Positions 1-8,527 are shown, counted from the first letter of the stretch. The stretch: DNA of 64,000 nt from Prevotella sp. UBA2742 (GCA_002353485.1 DEJS01000012.1:56760-120759), one strand, 5' to 3'. Numbers and translations: made by a program. The notes: generated by a model not told the origin, from the sequence alone.

Positions 1-1
1 C

Positions 2-1087
2 GACCCGTGGGGCATCCGCCCGGCGTTTTGGTATCAGAACGACGAGATTATCGCTGTGGCCAGCGAACGCCCGGTGCTGCAAACCACCTTCGATTTGCTG
101 ACGGAGGACATTCATGAATTAGAGCCCGGTCATGCGCTCATCGTCCACCGCAATGGGGCGGTAGCAAATTGTTCACTCTTCACTCTTCACTCTTCACTTA
201 ACAAAGCCTGCAGTTTCGAGCGCATCTACTTCAGCCGCGGCTCCGACCGCGACATCTATCAGGAGCGCAAGCGGCTGGGCGAACAGCTCACACCCGCCAT
301 CATGCGGGCCATCGACGGCGACGTAGCCAACACAGTTTTTTCATATATTCCCAACACGGCCGAGGTAGCCTTCTACGGCATGACCGACGGCATCCGAAAA
401 AGCCTCCCCTACGGGGGGAGGTTGGAGGGGGCCGACGTCCGCATCGAGAAGGTCGTCTGGAAGGACATCAAGCTCCGCACCTTTATTTCTGATGGTGCGG
501 AGCGCAACGACCTGGCGGCCCATGTCTACGACATTACCTACGGTTCGCTGCGCCCCTACGAGGACAATCTGGTCATCATCGACGACTCTATCGTTCGCGG
601 CACCACACTCAGGGAGAGCATCTTCAAGATCCTCGACCGCCTGCACCCTAAGAAGATTGTGATGGTCAGCTCGTCGCCACAGATTCGCTATCCCGACTAC
701 TACGGCATTGATATGTCGCACTTAGAGGAACTCTGTGCCTTCCGTGCCGCCATCGAGCTGATTAGGGAGCGCGGCATGCAGCAACTGATTGCCGAGACGT
801 ATCGGAAGTGCAAGACGGAACCGCTGGCAGCAAACCATGTCCGTGCCATCTATGCCCCCTTCACGGTGGAGGAGATTAACAAGAAGATTGTCGAGATGTT
901 GCGCCCCGACGGTATGCAGACACCCATTGAACTGGTGTTCCAGAGCATTGAGGGGTTGCATACGGCCTGTCCCAACCATTCTGGCGACTGGTACTTCATG
1001 GGGCATTATCCCACTCCTGGCGGCATGCGCCTTTGCAATCAGGCCTTCGTCAGCTACGTAGAGAATGTACTCAAGAAACAATTATAG
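2..1087 (+). CDS. purF: Amidophosphoribosyltransferase (C-terminal part; runs in from the left edge)
   Basis: First step of purine synthesis: transfers glutamine-derived ammonia to PRPP, giving phosphoribosylamine. The frame is open from base 2 (DPWGIRPAFW), so the N-terminal Cys of the Ntn glutaminase domain lies outside the window. The PRPP-binding loop VIIDDSIVRGTT is clear, and the phosphoribosyltransferase fold extends to the C-terminus. Two stretches look like in-frame repeat insertions: a TTCACTC-type repeat (158-200, read as SLFTLHSSLN) and a palindromic X arm (397-433, read as KSLPYGGRLEGA). asnB follows 12 bp later, so the two glutamine amidotransferases are probably co-transcribed. 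The identity is secure; whether the inserts affect activity cannot be told. Confidence 0.93.
   Translation, partial: DPWGIRPAFWYQNDEIIAVASERPVLQTTFDLLTEDIHELEPGHALIVHRNGAVANCSLFTLHSSLNKACSFERIYFSRGSDRDIYQERKRLGEQLTPAIMRAIDGDVANTVFSYIPNTAEVAFYGMTDGIRKSLPYGGRLEGADVRIEKVVWKDIKLRTFISDGAERNDLAAHVYDITYGSLRPYEDNLVIIDDSIVRGTTLRESIFKILDRLHPKKIVMVSSSPQIRYPDYYGIDMSHLEELCAFRAAIELIRERGMQQLIAETYRKCKTEPLAANHVRAIYAPFTVEEINKKIVEMLRPDGMQTPIELVFQSIEGLHTACPNHSGDWYFMGHYPTPGGMRLCNQAFVSYVENVLKKQL
158..200 (+). repeat. TTCACTC-type dispersed repeat (family R2), copy in purF
   Basis: The bases GCGGTAGCAAATT are followed by tandem TTCACTC heptamers. The same string, with two changes, lies between genes at 50967-51000, and a degenerate copy is in clpA at 56789-56815. 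Here it is translated within purF. It is seen directly; mobility is inferred. Confidence 0.75.
397..433 (-). repeat. Palindromic X arm inserted in purF
   Basis: Copy of the X arm (consensus CCTCCCCCTGTAGGGGAGG followed by TTTT), oriented against the gene. It is read through in frame as SLPYGGRLEGA, a different frame from the GH31 copies (ASPTGGGLEGA), so the repeat tolerates more than one frame. The 7-bp stem of the hairpin is conserved. Confidence 0.85.
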
Positions 1088-1099
1088 AAAGGAAATGTT

Positions 1100-2803
1100 A
1101 TGTGTGGAATAGTAGCAATATTAAACGTGAAAGAACAGACGCAGGCCCTGCGTCAGAAGGCATTACGAATGAGTCAGAAGATCCGCCACCGCGGACCTGA
1201 CTGGAGTGGAATATACTGTGGCGGCAGTGCCGTCCTAGCCCACGAGCGACTGAGTATCGTCGATCCGGAGAGCGGCGGACAGCCGCTGTACTCGCCCGAC
1301 AAGAAACAGGTGCTGGCGGTGAATGGCGAAATCTATAACCATCAGGAAATACGTCGCCGTTTTGCCGGGCGGTATGATTTCCAGACGGGCAGCGACTGCG
1401 AGGTTATTCTGGCCCTCTACCGGGAAAAAGGCATCGACTTCCTCGAAGACCTCAGCGGCATTTTTGCTTTTGTGCTCTACGATGAGGAACGCGATGAGTT
1501 TCTGATTGCCCGCGACCCCATCGGAGTCATCCCTTTATATATAGGCTACGACAGCGATGGTACCGTCTATGTGGCCAGCGAACTGAAAGCCCTCGAAGGG
1601 CAGTGCGAGCGCTATGAGCCCTTCTTGCCTGGACATTATTTCTGGAGCCGCGAGTCCCGTATGCGGCGGTATTATCGTCGCGACTGGTTCGACTATGCCG
1701 CCGTGAAGGACAACACCGCCAGCGTCTCTGCCATCCATGATGCGCTGGAAGATGCCGTGCGCCGCCAACTCATGTCCGACGTGCCCTACGGCGTACTGCT
1801 CTCAGGCGGCCTCGACAGCAGCGTCATCTCTGCCATCGCCCAGAAGTTCAGCGAGCACCGCATCGAGGACGACAGCCGCACGCGCGCCTATTGGCCGCGT
1901 CTGCACTCCTTCGCCGTGGGCCTCAAAGGCGCTCCCGACCTGGCAAAAGCGCGACTGGTGGCCGACCACATCGGTACCGTTCACCATGAAATCAACTATA
2001 CCATTCAGGAGGGATTGGATGCCATCCGCGATGTGATCTACTATATCGAGACCTACGACGTCACCACCGTCCGCGCCTCCACGCCGATGTACCTGCTGGC
2101 CCGCGTCATCAAGTCGATGGGCATCAAGATGGTGCTCTCGGGCGAGGGTGCCGACGAAATATTCGGTGGCTACCTCTACTTTCATAAAGCCCCTTCGGCC
2201 AGGGACTTCCACGAAGAAACCGTCCGCAAACTCTCCAAGCTCCACCTCTACGACTGTCTGCGCGCCAACAAGAGCCTGTCGGCATGGGGCGTAGAGGGTC
2301 GCGTGCCCTTCCTCGATAAGGAGTTCCTCGATGTCGCCATGCGCACCAATCCCGAGGCGAAGATGTGTGGCCCCCTCCCAACCTCCCCCTGTAGGGGAGG
2401 GGCAAGTAGCGACTTTATCATCGAGAAAAAAATTGTCCGTGAAGCCTTTGCCGACCTGCTGCCCGATGCCGTGGCATGGCGGCAGAAGGAGCAGTTCTCA
2501 GACGGCGTAGGCTATTCGTGGATAGACACGCTGAAGGACATCACTTCAAAGGCTGTCACCGACGAGCAGATGGCCCACGCCGCCGAGCGATTCCCCATCA
2601 ACCCGCCCAAGAACAAGGAGGAGTATTACTACCGCAGTATCTTTGCCGAGCACTTCCCCAGTGACTCAGCAGCACGCAGCGTACCCTCGGAGGCCAGCGT
2701 GGCATGCTCTACTGCCAAGGCACTCGAATGGGATGCCGCCTTCCGCAATATGAACGACCCCTCAGGCCGTGCCGTCAAAGGCGTGCATGAAATGGCGTAC
2801 TGA
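1100..2803 (+). CDS. asnB: Asparagine synthase (glutamine-hydrolysing)
   Basis: Makes asparagine from aspartate, glutamine and ATP in the cytosol. It starts MCGIVAIL, so Cys2 is the Ntn glutaminase nucleophile after Met removal; the glutaminase domain covers about residues 1-190. The synthetase domain carries the ATP-pyrophosphatase loop LLSGGLDSSV near residue 235. Length (567 aa) fits the AsnB family once about 12 extra residues (PLPTSPCRGGAS, near residue 424) are discounted; these are a palindromic X-arm insertion at 2369-2402. The last codons lie in a 50-bp tandem duplication running past the stop. The next promoter (fmt) begins about 80 bp downstream. Confidence 0.95.
   Translation: MCGIVAILNVKEQTQALRQKALRMSQKIRHRGPDWSGIYCGGSAVLAHERLSIVDPESGGQPLYSPDKKQVLAVNGEIYNHQEIRRRFAGRYDFQTGSDCEVILALYREKGIDFLEDLSGIFAFVLYDEERDEFLIARDPIGVIPLYIGYDSDGTVYVASELKALEGQCERYEPFLPGHYFWSRESRMRRYYRRDWFDYAAVKDNTASVSAIHDALEDAVRRQLMSDVPYGVLLSGGLDSSVISAIAQKFSEHRIEDDSRTRAYWPRLHSFAVGLKGAPDLAKARLVADHIGTVHHEINYTIQEGLDAIRDVIYYIETYDVTTVRASTPMYLLARVIKSMGIKMVLSGEGADEIFGGYLYFHKAPSARDFHEETVRKLSKLHLYDCLRANKSLSAWGVEGRVPFLDKEFLDVAMRTNPEAKMCGPLPTSPCRGGASSDFIIEKKIVREAFADLLPDAVAWRQKEQFSDGVGYSWIDTLKDITSKAVTDEQMAHAAERFPINPPKNKEEYYYRSIFAEHFPSDSAARSVPSEASVACSTAKALEWDAAFRNMNDPSGRAVKGVHEMAY
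2369..2402 (+). repeat. Palindromic X arm inserted in asnB
   Basis: CCCCCTCCCAACCTCCCC, a short loop, then GGGGAGG, in the same orientation as the gene. It is translated as PLPTSPCRGG between EAKMCG and the downstream KKIVREAF region, where ordinary AsnB proteins have no such residues. Confidence 0.85.
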
Positions 2804-2870
2804 CGGCAATGACAAAAATTGCCGTCAAAGGCGTGCATGAAATGGCGTACTGACGGCAACGACAAAAAAA
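2771..2870 (+). repeat. 50-bp tandem duplication spanning the asnB stop codon
   Basis: 2771-2820 and 2821-2870 are near-identical direct repeats with about four mismatches. Each unit carries GCCGTCA and TGACGGC as inverted arms that could form a hairpin. Unit 1 contains the last eleven codons and stop of asnB; unit 2 is a downstream copy of that 3' end. It looks like a recent slippage or tandem duplication of the terminal hairpin. Confidence 0.9.
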
Positions 2871-2882
2871 AATGTGCTTCTG

Positions 2883-2914
2883 TTTGGTCGGGTGATTTTT
2901 TATTCGTACCTTCG
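2883..2914 (+). promoter_or_regulatory. Promoter of fmt (Bacteroidetes type)
   Basis: TTTG at 2883-2886 and TACCTTCG at 2907-2914 (consensus TAnnTTTG, one mismatch), 20 bp apart. The start codon at 2929 would give a leader of only a few bases. Confidence 0.6.
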
Positions 2915-2928
2915 CGAGGATTTTGCAA

Positions 2929-3963
2929 ATGAAGAGTATGAAGAAAGAAGACCTCAGAATAGTGTTTATGGGTACACCGGAGTTTGCCGTCGAGACGTTG
3001 CGGGCGCTGGTGGAAAACGGGTATAACGTGGTGGCTGTGGTGACGCAGCCTGACAAGCCTGTAGGACGGCACGGTTCCGTGCTACAGCCGTCGGCTGTCA
3101 AGCAGTATGCCGTTGAACAGGGCTTGCCGGTGTTGCAACCTGTGAAGATGAAGGACGAACAGTTTGTCCAGCAGCTGCGCTCGTACGGGGCTAACCTGCA
3201 GGTGGTGGTGGCTTTCCGCATGCTGCCCGAGGTGGTATGGGCCATGCCTGAGTATGGTACCTTCAATGTGCATGCGGCCCTGCTGCCACAGTACAGGGGG
3301 GCAGCCCCCATCAACTGGGCCGTCATCAACGGCGAGACACAGACGGGCGTGACAACTTTCTTCCTGGATCACGACATAGACACCGGGCGAATCATCATGA
3401 AGCGTACGTTCGACATACCTGACGATGCTGACGTTGAATACGTCTACGACGGACTGATGCACCTGGGAGCTCAGTTGTGTCTGGACACCCTTGACGCCAT
3501 CGTCGAAGCCGACGGCCATCCTGAGACGATGAGTCAGGAGGAGGCTCTCAACTGTCAATGCGAAGCTGCTCTCCCAAAGAGCGGGCCGTCACCTGCCGAC
3601 TCTCTGAAACCGGCACCCAAGATATTCAAGGAAACGTGTGATATAGACTGGGGCCGAACGGCCAAACAGGTGTACGATATGGTGCGCGGCCTGAGTCCTG
3701 TGCCTGGAGCCTGGACTACGCTGGTGGCCCCTGATGGGCGCGAGACGGTACTGAAGATTTACAAGGCTCAGAAGACAGGCAGGAAAGGACAGGAGCGCGG
3801 TACGCTACTGACGGAGGGCAAGAGGCTCTTTATATCTGCCGCCGACGAGTGGCTGGAAGTGACCGAACTGCAGCTGGCAGGCAAGAAACGCATGCTGGCA
3901 CGCGATTTCCTGAACGGCATGAAAAACCTTGAGGCGTACAGCGTGAAAAAAACTTCAGAGTGA
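2929..3963 (+). CDS. fmt: Methionyl-tRNA formyltransferase
   Basis: Formylates Met-tRNAi with 10-formyl-THF, needed for initiation. IVFMGTPEFAV opens the Rossmann-type formyltransferase domain. Catalytic-region motifs follow: FNVHAALLPQYRGAAPINWA (Asn/His) and GVTTFFLDHDIDTG (Asp). The C-terminal OB-like domain starts about residue 215 (IDWGRTAKQVYDMVRGLSP). I take ATG 2929; ATG 2938 is also possible, and a longer frame from TTG 2923 is unlikely because the promoter -7 box lies just upstream. Length is about 344 aa, slightly above the usual 310-325, with extra residues near 205 (LPKSGPSPADSLKPAPK). Confidence 0.95.
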   Translation: MKSMKKEDLRIVFMGTPEFAVETLRALVENGYNVVAVVTQPDKPVGRHGSVLQPSAVKQYAVEQGLPVLQPVKMKDEQFVQQLRSYGANLQVVVAFRMLPEVVWAMPEYGTFNVHAALLPQYRGAAPINWAVINGETQTGVTTFFLDHDIDTGRIIMKRTFDIPDDADVEYVYDGLMHLGAQLCLDTLDAIVEADGHPETMSQEEALNCQCEAALPKSGPSPADSLKPAPKIFKETCDIDWGRTAKQVYDMVRGLSPVPGAWTTLVAPDGRETVLKIYKAQKTGRKGQERGTLLTEGKRLFISAADEWLEVTELQLAGKKRMLARDFLNGMKNLEAYSVKKTSE

Positions 3964-4025
3964 TATAATAAAGTGGACTGGGCAGTCGTTATAAAGGTAA
4001 ATAACTATTTAAGTATGATTTGCCT

Positions 4026-4163
4026 ATGCAACATTTTACTCAAGACGACTTTATGCCTGCCCCTACGACAATTCTGTTTCTGAAACAGTTTGCCAGAATG
4101 TGTAATTCAGACAAGAAAGTAAATAATGGCTACCATAGTATCACCATCGCTGCTTGCAGCTGA
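4026..4163 (+). CDS. Possible small ORF upstream of and overlapping rpe
   Basis: A 45-codon frame begins MQHFTQDDFMPAPTTILFLK and overlaps the first codons of rpe in another frame. Short Bacteroidales proteins ending in a similar amphipathic helix exist, but I cannot name this one. It could be a real small protein, a translational coupler for rpe, or chance. It fills the otherwise empty fmt-rpe gap (3964-4125). Confidence 0.25.
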   Translation: MQHFTQDDFMPAPTTILFLKQFARMCNSDKKVNNGYHSITIAACS

Positions 4164-4782
4164 CTTCCTGCATCTGGACAGCGAGATAGACATGATAAAT
4201 CGTAGTGAGGCCGAGTGGCTTCACTTGGATGTGATGGACGGCGTCTTCGTTCCCAACATCTCGTTTGGCTTCCCCGTATTGGAGGCTGTTGCCAAGAAGT
4301 GTACCAAGGCTCTTGACGTGCACTACATGATAGTGCATCCGGAACAGTACATTGAGCAAACGGCCAAGCTGGGTGCTATGATGATGAACGTACACGTGGA
4401 GGCATGTACCCACCTTCATCGTACGGTGCAGGAGATTCATGCTGCCGGCATGAAGGCTGGTGTAACGCTGAATCCTGCGTCGCCTGTATCTCTTTTGGAG
4501 GACATCATTGGCGACGTTGATATGGTGTTGCTGATGAGCGTCAACCCAGGCTTCGGAGGACAGAAGTTCATTGAAAATACCATCGAGAAGGTGAAACGGC
4601 TGCGCAGGCTGATAACAGCCAGCGGTGCAAGATGCCTGATAGAAGTTGATGGAGGCGTGCAAGGGGAAACAGCCCCGCGTTTGGTGGAGGCGGGTGTTGA
4701 CGTGTTGGTAAGCGGCAGCTACGTGTTCAAAAGTCCTTCGCCTGAGCAGACCATTCACGACTTGCGCATGCTGTCACGCTGA
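4126..4782 (+). CDS. rpe: Ribulose-phosphate 3-epimerase
   Basis: Interconverts ribulose-5-P and xylulose-5-P in the pentose phosphate pathway. A TIM-barrel of 218 aa, the usual length. Family motifs: SPSLLAADFLHL at the N-terminus, the metal site in WLHLDVMDGVFVPNISFG and DVHYMIVHPE, phosphate-binding VNPGFGGQKF, and IEVDGGVQGETAP with the catalytic Asp. It lies 162 bp after fmt and ends 20 bp before the convergent sigma-factor gene. Confidence 0.97.
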   Translation: MATIVSPSLLAADFLHLDSEIDMINRSEAEWLHLDVMDGVFVPNISFGFPVLEAVAKKCTKALDVHYMIVHPEQYIEQTAKLGAMMMNVHVEACTHLHRTVQEIHAAGMKAGVTLNPASPVSLLEDIIGDVDMVLLMSVNPGFGGQKFIENTIEKVKRLRRLITASGARCLIEVDGGVQGETAPRLVEAGVDVLVSGSYVFKSPSPEQTIHDLRMLSR

Positions 4783-4802
4783 TGATAGTAGTATCTGCTA
4801 TG

Positions 4803-5402
4803 CTATAGTTCGAGGTTCAGCTGTAGCTGGTGTTTTTTTGCCATGCGGCGCATGTTGATAAGGGCATAGCGCATACGGCCCAGCGAAGTATTAATGCTTA
4901 CACCGGTAGACTCGGAAATCTCCTTGAACGAGAGGTCCTGATAGAACCGCATGTACACCACTTCGCGCTGTGCAGCAGGAAGGGCATCCATCATGCAACG
5001 CACGTCGTCGAGAACTTGCGAGTTGACATACTCGTTTTCGCGGTTCAATCCCAACAGTGTGTCGCTCTTCAGCTTCGTCAGGTCGTTGTCAGCCGTTGGC
5101 TCTACGATATGTTCGCACTTGTGCTGACGATAGCAGTCCATAATGATGTTATGGGCTATGCGCGTCAGCCAGAACGAGAATTTCCCGCTGTCTGTGTACT
5201 TTCCCTCCTGCAGACGGGTGATGACCTTGACAAAGGTATCCTGGAACACGTCGTTGGCCAGCTCGGGGTCGCGAACCACGAACATGATGTAGTTGTAGAG
5301 CTTTTGCTGGTTACGTGCTAATAACTCATCGAATGCCCTGTTGTCTCCTTCTACATAACGCATTGCCAACGCTTCGTCGGACATGCCATTATAATTCTTC
5401 AT
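4803..5402 (-). CDS. RNA polymerase ECF-type sigma factor
   Basis: A 199-aa sigma-70 family protein with regions 2 and 4 only. Region 2: FDELLARNQQKLYNYI...NDVFQDTFVKVITRL...FSFWLTRIAHNIIMDCYR. Region 4: LPAAQREVVYMRFYQDLSFKEISE followed by the recognition helix VSINTSLGRMRYALINMRRM. No anti-sigma gene is adjacent: upstream is a divergent metabolic gene, downstream is convergent rpe. It has its own strong promoter. Its target promoters are unknown. The CGTC-containing motif found in this window is a candidate for some ECF factor, but nothing ties it to this one. Confidence 0.9.
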   Translation of the reverse strand: MKNYNGMSDEALAMRYVEGDNRAFDELLARNQQKLYNYIMFVVRDPELANDVFQDTFVKVITRLQEGKYTDSGKFSFWLTRIAHNIIMDCYRQHKCEHIVEPTADNDLTKLKSDTLLGLNRENEYVNSQVLDDVRCMMDALPAAQREVVYMRFYQDLSFKEISESTGVSINTSLGRMRYALINMRRMAKKHQLQLNLEL

Positions 5403-5494
5403 ACTGTTTATTACTTTGATGAAGTAGAGTTTGTGTCGATAGGCAATTCGTTTTTATGAATGATAGTTATTAACTTTTGTTACTGTTTCGCCTG

Positions 5495-5526
5495 CAAAAG
5501 TATATAAAAATATCAAATTGGCCAAA
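5495..5526 (-). promoter_or_regulatory. Promoter of the ECF sigma gene
   Basis: On the minus strand, TACTTTTG (5495-5502) matches TAnnTTTG exactly and TTTG (5523-5526) lies 20 bp upstream. It would give a leader of about 85 nt. Confidence 0.75.
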
Positions 5527-5565
5527 TTATTTTAGCAAAAAGTGACGTTTTTGGATTATTTGTTG

Positions 5566-5573
5566 TAACTTTG
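5566..5573 (+). promoter_or_regulatory. -7 box upstream of the kinase-nucleotidyltransferase gene
   Basis: TAACTTTG is an exact -7 consensus 34 bp before the start codon. No good TTTG is found 19-21 bp upstream. Confidence 0.5.
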
Positions 5574-5607
5574 CATATCATAGTAAACCTAAATAGAGAA
5601 TAACTAT

Positions 5608-7542
5608 ATGCTGAAACTATTTGTTCCCGGACGTTTGTGCCTTTTCGGAGAACATACCGACTGGGCAGGACACTATCGTACAATGAATGCGGATATTCTG
5701 TCTGGAGCCTCCATTGTGACAGGTATTGAACAGGGTATCTATGCCGAGGTAGAGAAATCGTCTATCTTCGAGATGCACAGCGATGCCAGCGAAATAGGCG
5801 ATGTGTGGAGCGACTTCTCATGCCGAATGAGTGAGAGTGAGCTTAAACGTGTGGCCAAGTCGGGGTCCTTCTTCTGCTACTGTGCCGGGGTGGCCTCGTA
5901 CATGCTTGAGTGGTATAAGGTGGGTGGCGTACGTATACGCATTACTGACATGACGCTGCCTATGAAGAGTGGCTTGAGCTCGTCGGCTGCTATTTGTGTG
6001 CTTGTTGCTCGCGCGTTCAACCTTTTATATAATCTGAACCTGAATACTCTGGGCGAGATGAACATCGCCTATCTGGGCGAGTTGCGAACCTCGAGCCGCT
6101 GCGGACGTCTGGACCAGGCTTGCGCCTTTGGCGTGAAGCCTAACTTGATGACCTTCGACGGAGATGAAATAGAGGTGAAGTCGCTGAACGTAAAAAAAGA
6201 ACTGCATTGGGTGTTTGCCGATTTGTGTGCGTCGAAGGACACTATTAAGATACTGTCAGACCTAAACAAGGCTTATCCCTTTGCCACCACCGAGGCCGAA
6301 GAAAACCTGCATAAGGCACTGGGCGAATGGAATCATGATATTGTGAAGCGTGCCATTAAGTACATGGCAGAGGGCGACCGTGAGTCGTTGGGACGACTGA
6401 TGACAGAGGCTGAGGAGATGTTTGACAAGTACATCGCTCCCATGTCGCCAGCCCTTAGGGCTCCCAAGTTGCACGAGGTGCTGCACGACCCGCAGATACA
6501 GCCTATGGTGTATGGCGGCAAAGGCGTTGGCTCACACGGTGACGGCTCTGTACAGTTCCTGGCTCGTTCGGCTGAAGACCAGCAGCGTCTTTTGGACTAC
6601 CTGAATGCTCAGGGTATGAAAGCTTATTCGCTGACCCTGCGTCCAGTGCATACTGTTCGTAAGGCCATTATTCCCGTAGCAGGATTCGGGACTCGTCTCT
6701 ATCCTGCTACCAGAGCCCTGAAGAAGGACTTCTTTCCCATCCCATGCAGTGACGGTATGGTACGACCTGTCATCCTCATTCTGCTGGAAGAGCTGGTGAA
6801 GAGTGGGGTAGAGGAGATCTGTCTGGTGTTGGGGTCGGAAGAGGAACGCATACAATATACAGAATTCTTTGAACGCCAGCTGAGTGATGAGCACCTTCAT
6901 AAGCTAAACAAGGAGGCCCAGGAGTACGAGAACCGTATATTGGACATCGGCAAACGGTTGCGCTATGTCTATCAGCATGAGAAGCGGGGCTTCGGTCATG
7001 CCGTCTATCAGGCCGCAGAGTTTGCTAACAATGAACCTGTGCTATTACTGTTGGGTGACACCATCTATCGCAGCAAGAGTAACAAGCCGTGTGCACTACA
7101 GCTGATAGAAGAATACGAACGCTATAACCAACTGATGGTAAGCATCCATGCGGTGCAATTAGCAGAGGTTAGTCATTACGGCATACTCAGTGGTGTATGG
7201 GAAGACAAGGAACGGAACATCCTTAATGTGTCGGTGATGAATGAGAAACCCAAAGCCTCGTATGCTGAGGAATTTCTGGGTGTTCGTAATGCCGAAGGCG
7301 AAAAAGAATACTATTCTGTGTTCGGTCAGTACATTCTGACTCCTGATGTCTTTGCTCAATTGGCAGAAGACATAGAAAAGGCCGACGCCGCTGGTGAACT
7401 CCAGTGTGAGATAGAGCTGACGGCAGCCTTGGAGGCAGTACGCAAGAGGAGTGGAATGATGGGTGTCAGACTGAAAGGAACAATGTACGATATGGGCAAT
7501 CCTACGGCCTTGCGACGTTGTGTACAGCAGTTTTCCAAATAA
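5608..7542 (+). CDS. Fusion: GHMP sugar kinase (galactokinase-like) + UTP-glucose-1-phosphate uridylyltransferase-like
   Basis: One 644-aa cytosolic protein with two modules. Residues 1-345 are a GHMP kinase: substrate motif GRLCLFGEHTDWAG resembles the galactokinase signature, the ATP loop is LPMKSGLSSSAAI (about 117-129), and motif 3 is GGKGVGSHGDGS (about 303-314). Residues 352-640 are a nucleotidyltransferase: IIPVAGFGTRLYPATRALKK is the GalU-type start, with LLLLGDTIYRSK for Mg/NTP binding. A sugar phosphorylated at C1 by the first half could be passed to the second half to give an NDP-sugar. The substrate cannot be read from sequence. A perfect hairpin terminator follows, shared with convergent rfbA. 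Confidence 0.88.
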   Translation: MLKLFVPGRLCLFGEHTDWAGHYRTMNADILSGASIVTGIEQGIYAEVEKSSIFEMHSDASEIGDVWSDFSCRMSESELKRVAKSGSFFCYCAGVASYMLEWYKVGGVRIRITDMTLPMKSGLSSSAAICVLVARAFNLLYNLNLNTLGEMNIAYLGELRTSSRCGRLDQACAFGVKPNLMTFDGDEIEVKSLNVKKELHWVFADLCASKDTIKILSDLNKAYPFATTEAEENLHKALGEWNHDIVKRAIKYMAEGDRESLGRLMTEAEEMFDKYIAPMSPALRAPKLHEVLHDPQIQPMVYGGKGVGSHGDGSVQFLARSAEDQQRLLDYLNAQGMKAYSLTLRPVHTVRKAIIPVAGFGTRLYPATRALKKDFFPIPCSDGMVRPVILILLEELVKSGVEEICLVLGSEEERIQYTEFFERQLSDEHLHKLNKEAQEYENRILDIGKRLRYVYQHEKRGFGHAVYQAAEFANNEPVLLLLGDTIYRSKSNKPCALQLIEEYERYNQLMVSIHAVQLAEVSHYGILSGVWEDKERNILNVSVMNEKPKASYAEEFLGVRNAEGEKEYYSVFGQYILTPDVFAQLAEDIEKADAAGELQCEIELTAALEAVRKRSGMMGVRLKGTMYDMGNPTALRRCVQQFSK

Positions 7543-7546
7543 AGAG

Positions 7547-7577
7547 TAAAGGTAAGAGGAACAACCTCTTACCTTTA
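7547..7577. terminator. Bidirectional intrinsic terminator
   Basis: TAAAGGTAAGAGG, loop AACAA, then the exact 13-base complement. It lies between two convergent genes and overlaps neither coding core. Confidence 0.85.
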
Positions 7578-7583
7578 TCTCTA

Positions 7584-8471
7584 TTATCGCTGGTATGCTT
7601 CTTCTGCCCTTCGAAGCAGGTATTGACCGTAGTCGTTTTTTATCATAGGCTGTGCCAGTTGCTTCAGCTGTTCTTTAGTAATCCAACCGCGCTTGTATGC
7701 AATCTCTTCCAGACAGGCAACCTTCAGTCCCTGCCGCTTCTCGATGACCTCGATGAAGGTTGATGCCTCGGAGAGCGAGTCATGGGTGCCTGTGTCAAGC
7801 CATGCAAAGCCACGCTGAAGGGTCTGCACATGCAGGTTCTTGGCTGACAGGTATTCCTGATTGACGGTGGTTATCTCAAGTTCGCCGCGAGCGGAAGGCT
7901 TGATTCGCTTGGCAATGTCTACCACACTATTGGGATAGAAGTAAAGACCTACTACGGCATAATTCGACTTGGGAATTTTGGGTTTCTCTTCAATGCTCAG
8001 GCAGTTGCCGTCCTTGTCGAACTCAGCAACGCCATAGCGTTCGGGGTCGTTCACGTAGTAGCCGAAAACGGTGGCTTCGCCTTGCTGCTCGGCGCGCTGT
8101 ACGGCATCTTTCAGCATGCCGGTGAAACCACTGCCATAGAAGATGTTGTCGCCCAGGACAAGGCAGGCACAATCGTCGCCGATGAATTTTTCGCCAATGA
8201 TGAAAGCCTGCGCCAAACCATCGGGACTGGGCTGTTCTGCATATTCGAAGCGTACCCCCAACTCAGAACCGTCGCCCAGCAGACGCTTAAATCCTGGCAG
8301 GTCGTAAGGGGTAGAGATAATCAGTATCTCGCGGATGCCTGCCAGCATCAGTGTGGAGATAGGGTAGTAAATCATAGGTTTGTCAAAGATAGGTATCAAC
8401 TGTTTTGATACACCTTTTGTAATGGGGTAGAGGCGTGTACCACTGCCTCCTGCTAATACGATACCTTTCAT
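7584..8471 (-). CDS. rfbA: Glucose-1-phosphate thymidylyltransferase
   Basis: Makes dTDP-glucose from dTTP and glucose-1-P, the first step to dTDP-rhamnose and related sugars. The start [20 protein letters not shown] holds the nucleotide-binding GGSGTRL loop. Further family motifs are [29 protein letters not shown] and EIVTTNQEYL-like ([10 protein letters not shown]). Length 295 aa is normal. The rest of the rfb pathway is not adjacent, so it stands alone here. A minus-strand -7 box (TACCTTTG) lies 31 bp upstream of the start. Confidence 0.96.
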   Translation of the reverse strand: MKGIVLAGGSGTRLYPITKGVSKQLIPIFDKPMIYYPISTLMLAGIREILIISTPYDLPGFKRLLGDGSELGVRFEYAEQPSPDGLAQAFIIGEKFIGDDCACLVLGDNIFYGSGFTGMLKDAVQRAEQQGEATVFGYYVNDPERYGVAEFDKDGNCLSIEEKPKIPKSNYAVVGLYFYPNSVVDIAKRIKPSARGELEITTVNQEYLSAKNLHVQTLQRGFAWLDTGTHDSLSEASTFIEVIEKRQGLKVACLEEIAYKRGWITKEQLKQLAQPMIKNDYGQYLLRRAEEAYQR

Positions 8472-8501
8472 AATGTTACTTGTTTAGTGATATTTTGAAG
8501 G

Positions 8502-8509
8502 CAAAGGTA
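8502..8509 (-). promoter_or_regulatory. -7 box of rfbA
   Basis: TACCTTTG on the minus strand, exact consensus. The -33 element is weak. The start codon is about 30 nt downstream. Confidence 0.55.
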
Positions 8510-8527
8510 CAAAATAATCATTAAACA

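Noticed and set aside
2924..3329. Long minus-strand open frames opposite fmt, rpe, the symporter and GH127
   Set aside because: They are shadows of well-identified genes on the other strand, with low-complexity or Arg/His-rich composition.
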